A DNA stretch of 64,000 nucleotides from Saccopteryx bilineata (lineage: Eukaryota; Chordata; Mammalia; Chiroptera; Emballonuridae): positions 12,934,997 to 12,998,996 of the forward strand of contig NC_089501.1 in NCBI RefSeq assembly GCF_036850765.1, given 5' to 3'. The notes beneath the pieces were generated by a model. It saw only the letters and a list, made by a program, of their open reading frames with translations. It was not told where the DNA came from and did not search any database. The translations under genes were made by a program, and so were the position numbers. This document shows, one piece after another, positions 39,075 to 50,777 of the stretch (position 1 is its first letter; each line of letters starts with the position of its first letter).

Positions 39075-40825
39075 AAGAGATTCTTGTAGAGTAAGGACTT
39101 GGTCCCATGACTGATCGATTTTGGTAATATTTACTTAGGAGCTGAATTTCGCTTTGGATGTTTATACCAAATAGTAGTGTCTTGGTATTCTACTAGGATA
39201 CATACTTCAAAAGAAAACCCAGGTTAGAAGAGGCAGAATGAAAGTTTTGTTTCACTTGTTTTGTTTGTTTGTTGAAGAATTGTTAAATAATTGAGCTCTT
39301 GAGTTTGCAGTGGGAAGCAGGTTTTCTTAAGACGTTTATAGTAAATGAAGGCTAATTTCTAGTTTATAACTCCTTTGTTTCTGTTATTGTTTCTCATCTC
39401 TGTGCCTCAAAGCTAGAGAAGTCAGCTGGAACTTTTTTTTTTTTTTTTTAGGAGTAAGCACTGGCACTTCACTGAGCCTCCTTTGCCCCAACCTGTCCTG
39501 TTTTAGTTCTGATTTTTTCCAGTTTCTTTCTTTTGGAGGAGGGTGGGAGGTTTCAAGTCTGGATAATCAGTGGGCCTACTTCCTCTGCTGAAAACAAAAC
39601 CTTCCAAGACGGTTTTGTGCCTGGCAAATATATTTAAAAACTACTTGAGACGAAACTTAGTTTATTTCTTTGAAGCTAGCCCCTAAAACTTGTCCCAGGT
39701 TTTACCCGGAGGCATCTTTAATATGCTGTACCAAGAAAAACAGCCCTGTTTTCTTAGCAGTTAATTTGTAAAACTGCTTTTAGGTAACAGTGCTAGTGCT
39801 TTTACTGAACCAAAGTTCGTGTGCCTGATGCTTTGAAAGATCAAAACTCTAGTTGGGAAAGGTTTATTGTTTCAAAGGCACCAACCGAGAACATGGGAGA
39901 CCTTGTGGTGCCTCAGACCCATCCTCCTCGCTGGAGAAGACCAAGGGTTTTTAAGGAGTCAGGGAACAGGGATGCAGAAGGATTTGTCTTCATTGGACGA
40001 CCTTGGAGTTTGGCCATTTACAGTAAAGGGGTGTCAACACCAGAACTATCTGGACAATGGACCCTTGGCTCCTAAATGAATCTAGTGTTCAAGTCCCAGT
40101 TATGCCCTGGCCCTTTCTATCCATCAGTGGGAAAAGGACTGTTCTGGGGAAAGTTCTCTCTACACATGCTTCAGATTCATGACTTGTGGTTTGGGTCTCT
40201 TATCTCTGAGAAACAATTCAGTGCCTTGTCAAACAGGATAGACCATTTTGAGCTGGTTCTGCTTTTACTGTGCCTCTGTTCATCCGAAGCTACCAGCTCT
40301 GTAGGTCCTTCTGATGATGTCATCATGTCATCATGTGCATTTGTTGGATCTTTCTACTTCCTCTGACATTAACAAGGGAAAATACTACCAGCTGTTAGCT
40401 GTCAGACCTGGGTTTGCAGTGTCTTACTATGGCCCCTACTTTTGCTCTATTAACAAACAGACCAATGAGCCTGAAAACATTTAATTCAGAGACTGAAAAT
40501 AAATTGCACCAGAGTCATAAAGGCAACAGCAAAAGTAGACTTAGATTTGCTTTACCAAAATGGCAGAGTGAAGATAACTCTTTTCTGGCTCAGTAGAATA
40601 AACTGTTGAAGGTCCCAGGCCAGGGAATAACATGAGGGCCAAGAACACCATGCCTGGGGATCCACTGTAATGAATAAATACACAAAGATGTTTGCATCAT
40701 CTTTCCAAAGGCAGTGTTATCTCAAATGATTTTCTAATATTAATTCTGCTGAGGCTTAATACCCTTTAAACAAAGTCTCTCAAACTAATGATTTCATTAA
40801 TTATTTTTGTTGGCACTTTTTTTTT
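39075..40825. other. Intron, with a possible old LTR at 39830-40440
   Basis: 39830-40440 is GC-richer, begins with GGTTTATTG (an inverted poly(A)-signal-like start) and has no coding signal. An antisense LTR is possible. The rest is unremarkable. Confidence 0.35.
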
Positions 40826-40826
40826 T

Positions 40827-41662
40827 AAGGCTCTATTTATTCATTTTTAGAGACGAGAGAGAGAGAAGGGGGAGAGGAGCAGGAAGCATCTACTCCCATA
40901 TGTGCCTTCACCAGTGTAAAGCCAGTAGCCATGGCCACCATCACAGCTGCCTGGCCCATGCAGGTTTGCATTTGATTTGAACAGACAGTAATGAAACAAC
41001 GGAGCCAAGAACTGGTGGGCCATTAGCTTTAATCCTAGCTTGCACTCGGCAGGCAAGAAATACACACAGTGGGAAAACACTTCCTTTTCCATTCAGGGCT
41101 CCTAAAGCCACTGACTTATCCGAGTTTCCTAGAATCATAGTTTCTACCTTACCAGCCTTATTCACCTCTGTTCCCCATCTCCTTCTCTCTGCACAAACTC
41201 TGCACAAACTGGCTTCTCCTTCAGCACTCCACCATCTTGGCTGCTTCTCCTGGCCTCCTCCACATGGCCTTTCTCTGCTCTCCTCCAGCATGGGCTCCTC
41301 TGCCCCATTTTATAGTGTAGAAATCAAAACCTTTAATATACAAACAAGGAAGCCTCTGATACAAAGTCACTTATCTGAGGCATAATGGGATTCCTCATGA
41401 GAATCCCACCCCACATCATGCAACAGTCAAGGGTGTGAAGAAGAGCTTAATCTTAAAACTAAGCCTCAGGCTATAATGACCCTGCTTGCTTACAGCCTGT
41501 CCCTCACACCCAATGCAAACTATATGTGAGCTAACATATACATCATATTTACAAACTTATTTGATCAACAACCAGGCAAGCCCAGGGTTTCAAACTGGTG
41601 ACCTCAGCATTCCAGGTCAATGATTTATCCACTGCGCCACCACAGGTGGTTGTTGGTCAGGC
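40827..41662 (-). repeat. SINE-A split by an LTR
   Basis: A minus-strand tRNA-derived SINE in two parts, 40827-40914 and 41571-41662, with its own duplication GTTGGCACTTT (about 40809 and 41664). Confidence 0.88.
40915..41570 (-). repeat. Solo LTR (long type) inside a SINE-A
   Basis: A 656-bp LTR in minus orientation (TGTAAAGCC to GATCAACA) with perfect 5-bp duplication ACCAG (40910-40914 and 41571-41575). It shares the long purine-rich middle section with the copies at 36558 and 45542. It splits a SINE-A at 40827-41662. Confidence 0.92.
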
Positions 41663-41969
41663 CGTTGGCACTTTCTAATAGTGAGATACAACCATTTGTT
41701 ATTTGTTACTGTCCCTTAATTAGAAATGCTGTATCTGTATCAGGAATAGGCAAACTTTTTCTTAAAGGAACAGATCATAAAGATTATAGGCTTTATATGG
41801 GCACTTACGTAACCATTTAAGAAGTACAACCTTCCATAGCCAGCAGGCTGTGGTTTGCCATCCTCTGGTTGATCACCTGACAAGTCTTGTCTGGTGGCTC
41901 TCCCATCACTCACATTGCTACACTTACTAATCCTCTGCTGTTTGTTCGACATCAAGAATGTAAATATCA

Positions 41970-42350
41970 GTAGTAGAGCGTCGGCCTGGCGTGTGGAAGT
42001 CCTGGGTTCGATTCCCGGCCAGGGCACACAGGAGAAGCGCCCATCTGCTTCTCCACCCCTCCCCTTCTCCTTCCTTTCTGTCTCTCTCTTCCCCTCCCGC
42101 AGCCAAGGCTCCATTGGAGCAAAGATGGCCCGGGCGCTGGGGATGGCTCTGTGGCCTCTGCCTCAGGCGCTAGAGTAGCTCTGGTCGCAACAGAGCGAAG
42201 CCCCGGATGGGCAGAGCATCGCCCCCTGGTGGGCGTGCCGGGTGGATCCCGGTCAGGCGCATGCAGGAGTCTGTCTGACTGCCTCCCTGTTTCCAGCTTC
42301 AGAAAAATACAAAAAAAATAAATAAACACAATTAAGTAACACTTAAAAAA
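41970..42350 (+). repeat. SINE-C, 5'-truncated
   Basis: Begins within the tRNA-like head (AGTAGTAGAGCGTCGGCCTG) and lacks the first about 25 bases including the A box, yet has a clean duplication (AAGAATGTAAATAT). So it is a truncated insertion, not a later deletion. Confidence 0.92.
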
Positions 42351-43138
42351 AAAGAATGTAAATATGAATATAAAGACAGTGCCTTTCCTAAGAGATCTCA
42401 CAGTCTCAATAGAAAGAAAAATACATTGGAAGTGTTTATTATTGTGTAGTGTGATGAATATTGTTCATGTCTGGAGGTAGCGTGACAGGATGAGGGTGTT
42501 GGGAAAGCTCCACAAAGAACATACATGATCTTGTGACAGGTTGCAGACGTTTCTAAGCTGCAAAGGGAGGACGGTGCATTCTAGGAAATGATAATATTTA
42601 TTCCTTAATGGAAGACATTTATTTTGTCTTGTTTTCCTATCTCAATATGAGAGCAGTTCCTAGATAATAGCATAGATAATATCAGCTCATTGACGACAAA
42701 GAATATCTGTAGAAATTCTGAGGAAAAGCACATTATGCAATAATTATAGAGCAAAATAAGTGTACCATTGAAACATAATTTTTTTTTAACAGACACTGAT
42801 CACCAGGTAGCTTAGACCTAAAACACATGGATTTGGACATGTAAGTAATATGATTTCATGAAGTTTAGTGTGCTAGGATTCTTGAGACTCTATTCCAAGT
42901 TTGTTACCAACTGTAGTTTTTAGCAAAGTCTGTCATTTATATTAGTTTCTCCATAACAGGACAGGTTTGAAGTAGACAGTTTCTAAGGCCCCTTCCAAGT
43001 CCAGATGCTGTGACTATAATTAGACAGAATGCATATCAATAGCTACTCTTTTACTCTGCAGAAATATTATTTGTTCAGATTTTCAACTCCCACTTAATTG
43101 AATTCCAGTCAACCCCGTAGTCCCTGAACTGTGATGTA

Positions 43139-43731
43139 CAGTGTGTCCGTCAAGTCTGCACTTTTGACCGGTCACAGGAAAGCAACAAAAGATGATAGAA
43201 ATGTGAAATCTGCACCAAATAAAAGGAAAACTCTCCCAGTTTCATACCTATTCAGTGCAGTTCAATGTGGGCTCACGCACAGATTTTTTAGGGCTCCTTA
43301 GGTAGCTATCCCGTATAGCCTCTACAGACTCATCACTGACTGATGGCCTACCAGAACGGGGTTTCTCCACCAAACTGCCGGTTTCCTTCAACTGCTTATC
43401 CCACCGAGTAATGTTATTCCTATGTGGTGGCGCTTCGTTATAAATGCGCCGATATTCACGTTGCACTTTGGTCACGGATTTGAATTTAGCAAGCCACAGA
43501 ACACACTGAACTTTCCTCTGTACCATCCACATCTCAACTGGCATGGCTGTGGGCTGCTCCACTGTATACACGGTGTTACGTCACCATCTGCGCATGCGCA
43601 CATACTGCCATATCATCCTACAGAAACTGGGAGGGTTTTTCTTTTATTTGGTGCAGATTTCACATTTCTATCATCTTTTGTTGCTTTTCTGTGACCGTTC
43701 AAAAATGCACCATGACTTTACGGACACACTG
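43139..43731 (-). mobile_element. Mariner-like element with internal deletion
   Basis: A 593-bp element with terminal inverted repeats starting CAGTGTGTCCGT and flanked by TA on both sides (43137-43138 and 43732-43733). The inverted similarity runs about 105 bp inward, including a shared block ending AATGTGAAATCTGCACC. On the minus strand, 43571-43248 encodes 107 residues that look like the N-terminal helix-turn-helix DNA-binding part of a mariner transposase (AKFKSVTKVQREYRRIYNE, then ETGSLVEKPRSGRPSVS). The catalytic half is missing, so it is non-autonomous. The family resembles mariners known from invertebrates, suggesting horizontal origin (inference). Confidence 0.85.
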
Positions 43732-43799
43732 TATGTAGTAGGGTACCATATGCAAGAAAAAAAAGTGAGAAGTTATGGTATCCTTGAAGTTATATGCTG

Positions 43800-44368
43800 T
43801 CACCATTCCATATAACTGGAGAGGCAGACCCACTACATTCAAATTCTGGCCCTGCCTGACCAGGCGGTGGTGCAGTGGATAGACCGTCGGACTGGGATGC
43901 GGAGGACCCTGGTTCAAGACCCCGAGGTCGCCAGCTTGAGCATGGGCTCATCTGGTTTGAACAAAAAGATCACTAGCTTAGAGCAAAAAGGTCACTGGCT
44001 TGAGCAAGGGGTTACTCCGTCTGCTGTAGCCCCACGGTCAAGACACATATGAGAAAGCAATCAACGAACAACTAAGGTGTTGCAATGAAAAACTGATGAT
44101 TGATGCTTCTCATCTCTCTCCATTCCTGTCTGTCTGTCCTTATCTATCCCTCTCTCTCTCTGACTCTCTCTCTCTCTCTCTCTCTGTCTCTGTAAAAAAA
44201 AAACAAAAAACAAATCCAGGCCCTGCCACATTCTAGCTCTGTGACTTCAGGTAAATTCCTTAGCTTTTCTGTAACTAAGTTTCCTTATCTGCAAAATGGA
44301 AACACTGTAGGACCTGTCTCATAGGGTTGTTATAGTGGTTAAATACATTAATATGTGTAAAGGTCTTA
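43800..44368 (+). repeat. MIR split by a SINE, truncated by an LTR
   Basis: Pieces 43800-43854 and 44218-44368 (CATTCTAGCTCTGTGACTTC to GGGTTGTTATAGTGGTTAAA). The right edge is the insertion point of the LTR at 44369, and continuation after 44870 is not evident. Confidence 0.6.
43855..44210 (+). repeat. SINE-B inside a MIR
   Basis: Head GCCTGACCAGGCGGTGGTGC and a TC repeat near the tail. Near-perfect duplication around CAAATTCTGGCCCT / CAAATCCAGGCCCT. Confidence 0.92.
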
Positions 44369-44870
44369 TGTACGGCTGGTGCAGAGGCCGCTGTGGCCGT
44401 GCAGGTTCTCATTGGATTGGGCAGATGGTAACGGATGTGGAGCCAGAGGATGGTGGGCCATTCCGTATATTAAAGTTGATGAGGAAACAGGCAGGAAAGA
44501 TCGCTTCCCTTTCTCTCAGGGCTCCCAAGCCCTGACTTGGTGTGGTGTCTGCTTCCACAACTCGGACTCATTCTCCATACTCACCCTCCAGACTCCCAGT
44601 CCCCCACCAACCTCAGCACTCCCCCCTTCTCCTGCACTTTCTCTCTCTGTGTGTGTCCCTCTCCTCCCCAGCAAAACTGGCTGGGGGAAAAACCCTTCTC
44701 CAGCAAACAACAGAGCCTCCCAAGCAGGAACGCAATCTACAGTCTGCCGCCCTGAAGGCGAGCACCCCCAAACTCCCCTAGACTATATACACATGGTGCT
44801 GCCCCGCACCAGTGCAACAATTAGGCAAAATATAAGTGATCAAATCTGTTATAAATTTGTTTGCCCAACA
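44369..44870 (-). repeat. Solo LTR (third type)
   Basis: A 502-bp LTR in minus orientation with perfect 5-bp duplication TCTTA (44364-44368 and 44871-44875). Its ends match the family (TGTTGGGCAAAC and a terminal TACA), but the body is nearest to the copy at 50379. It is inserted at the end of a MIR element. Confidence 0.9.
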
Positions 44871-45541
44871 TCTTAGAATTGTGTTTGGCAAAAATAAACA
44901 TTCAAGGTATGTCAGTTGTTATTACTAGTAAACATTATTATAAGCAATGCATTTATAAAATTTGATATTAAATTACAACCACTAAAATGTTTAGAAGTTG
45001 CTCGAAAATGCTAAAAAATAACTATGTGGTATTTAAAATTTCCATTTAGTTATACATGAATAGAAAGCATACTGACAAGAATCACTCCAAAACACTAGTA
45101 TGTTTAATAGTCTGAAAATATAGCCCCTAATGAATTAAGCTTCTCAGAATTTATACTCTTGTTTTCTTTTTGAAAACGAGCTAGCCCCATATAATCAGTA
45201 AAATGCAGCAGAAATGATACTGTAAGACTTCTAAGGTTATGTCATAAGAATTCTTGTGGCTGTCACCTTGGTATCTTGGAATACTTGCTCCAGGGACAGC
45301 TCGCAGCCATTTAAGAAGTCCAGTTACTTTGAGACCAGCATGCCGTGGCGAAGTCTGATCTTGCTAAAGGGAGAGATGTTTCACCAGCCCCTGCTGTTCC
45401 CGCATCCCAGCCCAGGTGCCAGGCAGTGAGAGAAAAAAACAGATAATTCCAAACGCAGTGACATCTGACTGGCACACCCCACGTGGGAACTGCCCAGCTT
45501 AACTCAGTCAACCCTTGCTTAGAACCATGAAGGATGATGAT

Positions 45542-46251
45542 TGTTGGGCAGGCGAAATATATTATGCTCACTTTGTTAAAGATGGCGCTGCCCAGGTGAT
45601 GATATTGGTTGCCCTTTTTGCTTGGGATGGGCGTGATTATATTAATGTGTATTGGGGACAGGCTGTAAGCAGGCAGGATCATTATAGCCTAAGGGCTTAG
45701 TTTTAGACTAAGCCCTTCCCACCCTTTTTTGATGTAGGGTGGTGCACTAATGAGGAATCCCATTATGCCTCAGATAAGTGACTTTGTATCAGAGACTTCC
45801 TTATTTGTATATTGGATTAAAGATTTTGATTTCTACATTATAAAATGGGGGCAGACCAGGAGTTAGTTCTTTCGGTTCCTGAGATTAGCATTAGAGAGGA
45901 GAGCAGAGAGATGCCACGTGGGGGAGGCCAGGAGAAGCAGCCAAGAAGGCAGAGTGCTGAAGGAAAAGCCAGTTTGTGCAGAGAGAAGGAAGGAGATGGG
46001 AAACAGAGGTGAATAAAGTCTGGTGAGCTAGAAACTTTTGATTCTAGGAAACTCGGATAAGTCAGTAGCTTTGTGAGCACTGAATGAGTGGGTTTTGGAG
46101 CCCAGTGTGTGTTTTTACTTGCCCACGGGTGCAAGCTAGGATTAAAGATGATGGCCCACCAGTTCTTGGCTCTGTTGTTTCTTTACCAACTGTCCGAATC
46201 CAATGCGAACCTGCATGTTGAATGGCCGCGGTGGCGGCTCCTGGCTTTACA
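45542..46251 (+). repeat. Solo LTR (long type)
   Basis: A 710-bp LTR, TGTTGGGC to TTTACA, with perfect 5-bp duplication ATGAT (45537-45541 and 46252-46256). Middle section as in the copies at 36558 and 40915. Confidence 0.92.
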
Positions 46252-46493
46252 ATGATAAATGTTGTTTTAAGCCCTGTGCTTGAGGTGGTTTGTTGGCAGC
46301 GTCAGAAAACCCAGTACAGTGAATTTTCTATAGCAAGAATGCATCATGTTTAATGAGGAAAGCAATCATTTAATCTCATTAATGTTATTTTCAGCTTAAT
46401 GTTATTTTCAATGTAGTTTCAACATTATTTATTATGAACATTTGTTGGGCAACTGAGTTTATAAAATTTGTGTTTTTTGAGTTTGCTCACTTT

Positions 46494-46870
46494 TTTTTTT
46501 AATTAACTTGGTTAACATTTTTTTATTTTTTTATACAGGAACAGAGATAAAGTCAGAGAAAGGGATAGATAGGGACAGACAGGAAAGGAGAGAGATGAAA
46601 AGCAGCAATCATCAGTTTTTCGTATTGACAACTTAGTTGTTCATTGATTGCTTTCTCATATGTGCCTTGACCGTAGGGCTACATACAGCAGACCTTGCTT
46701 GAGCCAGCAACCTTGGGTCCAAGCTGGTGAGCTTTTTATCTTTTTTTTTTTTTTTTTTTTTGCTCAAGCCAGATGAGCCCACGCTCAAGCTGGCGACCTC
46801 GGGGTTTTGAACCTGGGTCCTTTGCATCCCAGTCCAATGCTCTATCTACTGCGCCACCACCTGGTCAGGC
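46494..46870 (-). repeat. SINE-B inside the LTR
   Basis: Minus-strand SINE with perfect duplication GAGTTTGCTCACTTT (46479-46493 and 46871-46885). An internal T-run near 46738-46760 marks an expanded tract or second small event. Confidence 0.9.
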
Positions 46871-47229
46871 GAGTTTGCTCACTTTTATTGTTAAAATTGG
46901 TGCTGGGCACCGCCAGGTATGTTGTCTGTGAAATTGCAAATTACCTTCCTGCTTGGGAAGGGCCATTGTTATGCTAATGTTTTCTGGAGGAGGCGGTTTC
47001 ATGCCAAAAGTTTTGAAAAGAGCAGAGAAGGAGAAGGGGAAAGAAGGAAACCATGATGGCAGGAAAGGAGGAGCCAGTTTGTGCAGAGAGGAGAAGGGAA
47101 AAGATGTGCAGATGGGGAACCAGAGGTGACTGAGACTGGTGGGGCCTTTGATTCTAGGGAAAACCGGAGAAGATTTTTCTGGTTGTGGAACCGGAGAATG
47201 TGTCAGGGTTTTGGAGTCCTGTGTATTTT

Positions 47230-48883
47230 TTTTTTTTTTTCTAGGTCTTTTTTTTTTTTTTTTTTTTAATAAATTTTTATTAATGGTAATGGGATGACAT
47301 TAATAAATCAGGGTACATATATTCAAAGAAAACATGTCTAGGTTATTTTGTCATCAAATTATGTTGCAAACCCCTCGCCCAAAGTCAGATTGTCCTCCGT
47401 CACCCTCTATCTAGTTCTCTGTGCCCCTCCCCCTCCCCCTAACTCTCTCCCTCCCTCCCTCCCATGTCCTCCCTCCCCCCCCCCACCCTTGGTAACCACC
47501 ACACTCTTGTCCATGTCTCTTAGTCTCATTTTTATGTTCCACCAATGTATGGAATCATGTAGTTCTTGTTTTTTTCTGATTTACTTATTTCACTCCTTAT
47601 AATGTTATCAAGATCCCACCATTTTGCTGTAAATGATCTGATGTCATCATTTCTTATGGCTGAGTAGTATTCCATAGTGTATATGTGCCACATCTTCTTT
47701 ATCCAGTCTTCTATTGAAGGGCTTTTTGGTTGTTTCCATGTCTTGGCCACTGTGAACAGTGCTGCAATGAACATGGGGCTACATGTGTCTTCACGTATCA
47801 ATGTTTCTGAGGTTTTGGGGTATATACCCAGTAGAGGGATTGCTGGGTCATAAGGTAGTTCTATTTGCAGTTTTTTGAGGAACCACCATACTTTCCTCCA
47901 TAATGGTTGTACTACTTTACAGTCCCACCAACAGTGAATGAGGGTTCCTTTTTCTCCACAGCCTCTCCAACATTTGCTATTCCCCGTCTTGTTGATAATA
48001 GCTAATCTAACAGGAGTGAGGTGGTATCTCATTGTAGTTTTGATTTGCATTTCTCTAATAACTAATGAAGCTGAGCATCTTTTCATATATCTGTTGGCCA
48101 TTTGTATCTCTTTCTGGGAGAAGTGTCTGTTCATGTCCTCTTCCCATTTTTTTATGGGATTGTTTGTTTGTTTGTTGTTGAGTTTTATGAGTTCTTTGTA
48201 AATTTTGGATATTAGGCCCTTATCTGAGCTGTCGTTTGAAAATATCAGTTCCCATATAGTTGGCTGTCTGTTTATTTTGATATCAGTTTCTCTTGCTGAG
48301 CAAAAACTTTTAATTCTGATGTAGTCCCATTCATTTATCTTTGCCTTCACTTCTCTTGCCATTGGAGTCAAGTTCATAAAATGTTCTTTAAAACCCAGGT
48401 CCATGATTTTAGTACCTATGTCTTCTTCTATGTACTTTATTGTTTCAGGTCTTATATTTAGGTCTTTGATCCATTTTGAATTAATTTTAGTACACGGGGA
48501 CAGGCTGTAGTCGAGTTTCATTCTTTTGCATGTGGCTTTCCAGTTTTCCCAACACCATTTGTTGAAGAGGCTTTCTTTTCTCCATTGTGTGTTCTTGGCC
48601 CCTTTATCAAAGATTATTTGACCATATATATGTGGTTTTATTGCTGGGCTTTCTATTCTGTTCCATTGGTCTGAGTGTCTATTTTTTTGCCAATACCATG
48701 CTGTTTTGATTATCGTGGCCCTATAATATAGTTTAAAGTCAGGTATTGTAATGCCCCCAGCTTCATTCTTTTTCCTTAGGATTGTTTTGGCTATTCGGGG
48801 TTTTTTATAGTTCCATATAAATCTGATGATTTTTTGTTCCATTTCTTTAAAAAATCTCATAGGGATTTTGATGGGAATTGCAT
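47230..48883 (-). mobile_element. 5'-truncated L1, minus strand, with long ORF2 remnant
   Basis: The 3' part of a LINE-1. From right to left it holds the C-terminal end of ORF2 (open from 48860 to 47532, 442 codons without a stop), a 3' UTR and a poly(A) tail (T-run at 47249-47268). The protein contains typical L1 C-terminal text such as KQLQ-free blocks [15 protein letters not shown] and [16 protein letters not shown]. The 16-bp duplication GAGTCCTGTGTATTTT flanks it (47214 and 48884). Lacking the 5' end, endonuclease and RT core, it is dead on arrival. The unbroken frame implies a fairly recent insertion. Confidence 0.95.
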
Positions 48884-48973
48884 GAGTCCTGTGTATTTTA
48901 TCGTCTGCCCTAATTCAATGAGAACCTGCATGTGCATGGCGGCGATGGCCGTGACTACTGGCCATACAGTATT

Positions 48974-49534
48974 GTAGGGCCTGAGACAACCACCCTCATG
49001 GCCATGCAGGTTCCATTGAAGTTTGTGGAATTTGTGTTATTTGGTTTTGCTCACTTTTATTAAAAATAGTGCTGCCCACGTGGGGTGGCTGATTACCTTC
49101 ATGCTTGGGAAGGGGCTTGGTTATGCTAATGTGTGCTGGAGGAGGGGCTTTCGTGCCAAAAAGTTTAAAAGGTGAAGCTAGGAGGCCATTTTGAAAGGAG
49201 AGGAGAGACCGCACTGTTGCAGGGCAGAGAGACCACGTGGTTGCAGAGGAGGCAGGGAGCAAGATGGCGGGGAGCTGAAGGGGAACAGAGTTGGCGGCCT
49301 TTGATTCTAGAAACAACCAGAAAGATTCTCCTGGTTGTGGAACAGGAGAACATGTGAGTGGGTTTTGGTGCCCAGTGTGTTTGTTTTTACTCAATGGCCG
49401 GTAGGAGTCGAGAAATAAAGGAAAATAGCCCACCAGTTCTTGGCTCCATTGATTCATTACCGTCTGTCCTAATTAAATGGGAAACTGCATGAGCCAGGCG
49501 ACTGTGACGGTGGCCATGGCTACTGGCCTTTACA
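48974..49534 (+). repeat. Chimeric LTR: inverted end fragment fused to a 5'-truncated LTR
   Basis: Five bases after the preceding LTR, 48974-49015 reads as the reverse complement of a family LTR end (TGTAGGGCC ... GGCCATGCAGGTTCC). Near 49016 it switches to forward LTR sequence (TTTGTGGAATTTGTG ... CCTTTACA at 49534) lacking the first dozen bases. The forward part is nearest to the copy at 46443. Confidence 0.7.
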
Positions 49535-49556
49535 ATAAACAAAATGTTGCAAACAG

Positions 49557-50063
49557 TGTTGGGGTTTCATTCACTCCCTGAGGCCCATGTATGTACTTAG
49601 GTTAAGAATTTTGGTTTAGGGTTATAGGATCCATGCTGGATATGGCCATCCCCCCACCACCACCCCCCACCACCACCCCCACCCCCAGCCAAATGGCTCG
49701 ATGGTTATGGATCCTGACTTGGGGCCATGAGATAAAGGGTAGTCAAACTGAAATTAAGGTTTTAACTAAGAACACTGGGGAACTGAGTCACCAGATCTGT
49801 ATCAAGGAGGGGCAATACAGAACAGGTGCATACCCTCCCCCCTCCCCCCTCCCCCCTCCCCCCTGCTTACTTGCTTAGTTTTGCTTGAGTAACGCCCACA
49901 GTTTAGCTATTTAAACCACACCCCACCCAGCAGGGCCATTGCTGATGCCTCTGTATGTGAGTAATAAAGGTTTTGTTTGCTCCATCTGTTCCTCTTTGTG
50001 GTTTCTTTGGGATCCCGCATGAACACCAGATCCATTTTCCAGGTCTGGACCTCCTGCGTTACA
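49557..50063 (+). repeat. Possible LTR of a different family
   Basis: A candidate TGTTGGGG...GTTACA unit with LTR-like layout: TATTTAAA (about 49909), AATAAAGG (about 49963) and a U5-like stretch ending CTCCTGCGTTACA. It contains C-rich tracts at 49651-49688 and 49830-49864. I see no clear target duplication and do not recognise the family. Confidence 0.4.
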
Positions 50064-50378
50064 GGGGCGATATTATTCCTCAAGTGATGTTGCAGAGCGT
50101 TACATGTAGATCTTACCTACCTATGTTTGTTATATCAAAGAGAAAGAAATGCTTTTCTCTCTTATCAAGTCCATAATTTCAAATTATATTACAAAATTTA
50201 TATCTGCCAAAACAGTTACCTGAATTAAAATCTTACTAATTTAAAACTTTAGTAAGTCCCCCCCCCTTTTTTTAATTAACCTTGAATAACTGTCCAGGTG
50301 TGATATTTTACATAGAGTGTACAACTGATACAGTACAGATGTAGGTGGGAATATTTGGTGAAAAATAGAATAATACCT

Positions 50379-50777
50379 TGTTGGACAAACGAGTGTATGA
50401 CAAGTGTGTTAGGCTTGTTGGCCTTGTACTTTGTCTGATTGGTGCCTGAGCTCGGGGCAGCACCTCATGTGTGTATAGTCTGTGTAAGGCTGCAGGTGCT
50501 TGCCCTCAGGGCAGCAGATAGCAAATTGTGGATTGCCTGCCTGCTTGGGAGGGGCCGTTGTGCACCATTGTTTGCTGGAGAAGGGGTCTGCCCCTGCCCC
50601 CATAACCTGTTTGGCTTGTGAGTCCTGGGAAAGAGAGAGAAAAGCAGTTTTCCCTGCCTACTTGCTCCTCTGCCGTTGTGAGACGCTAATATAAACGGAA
50701 TGGCCCCACATTTCCCGGCTCCGCGGTTCCTTTACCATCCATTGTGAATCTGTATGGCCACTGCCACCAGCCTTACA
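50379..50777 (+). repeat. Solo LTR (third type, short)
   Basis: A 399-bp LTR, TGTTGGAC to CCTTACA, with near-perfect duplication TACCT/TGCCT (one transition). Body resembles the copy at 44369. Confidence 0.85.

Larger units (their letters stand above)
46443..48968 (+). repeat. Older solo LTR, interrupted by a SINE and an L1
   Basis: LTR pieces at 46443-46493, 46871-47229 and 48884-48968, from TGTTGGGCAACT to CCATACA. A SINE-B (46494-46870) and a 5'-truncated L1 (47230-48883) were inserted later, each with its own duplication. The flanking 5-mers, ACATT and GTATT, agree at three of five bases with two transitions, as expected for an old insertion. Confidence 0.85.

Noticed and set aside
47532..48860. 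The 442-codon minus-strand frame as a host gene
   Set aside because: It is the C-terminal end of L1 ORF2 with L1 3' UTR, A tail and target duplication.
36558..50777. Local tandem or segmental duplication as the source of the LTR cluster
   Set aside because: Each LTR is flanked by its own duplication and sits in different host sequence (SINE-A, SINE-B, MIR), so copying of one locus does not explain them.
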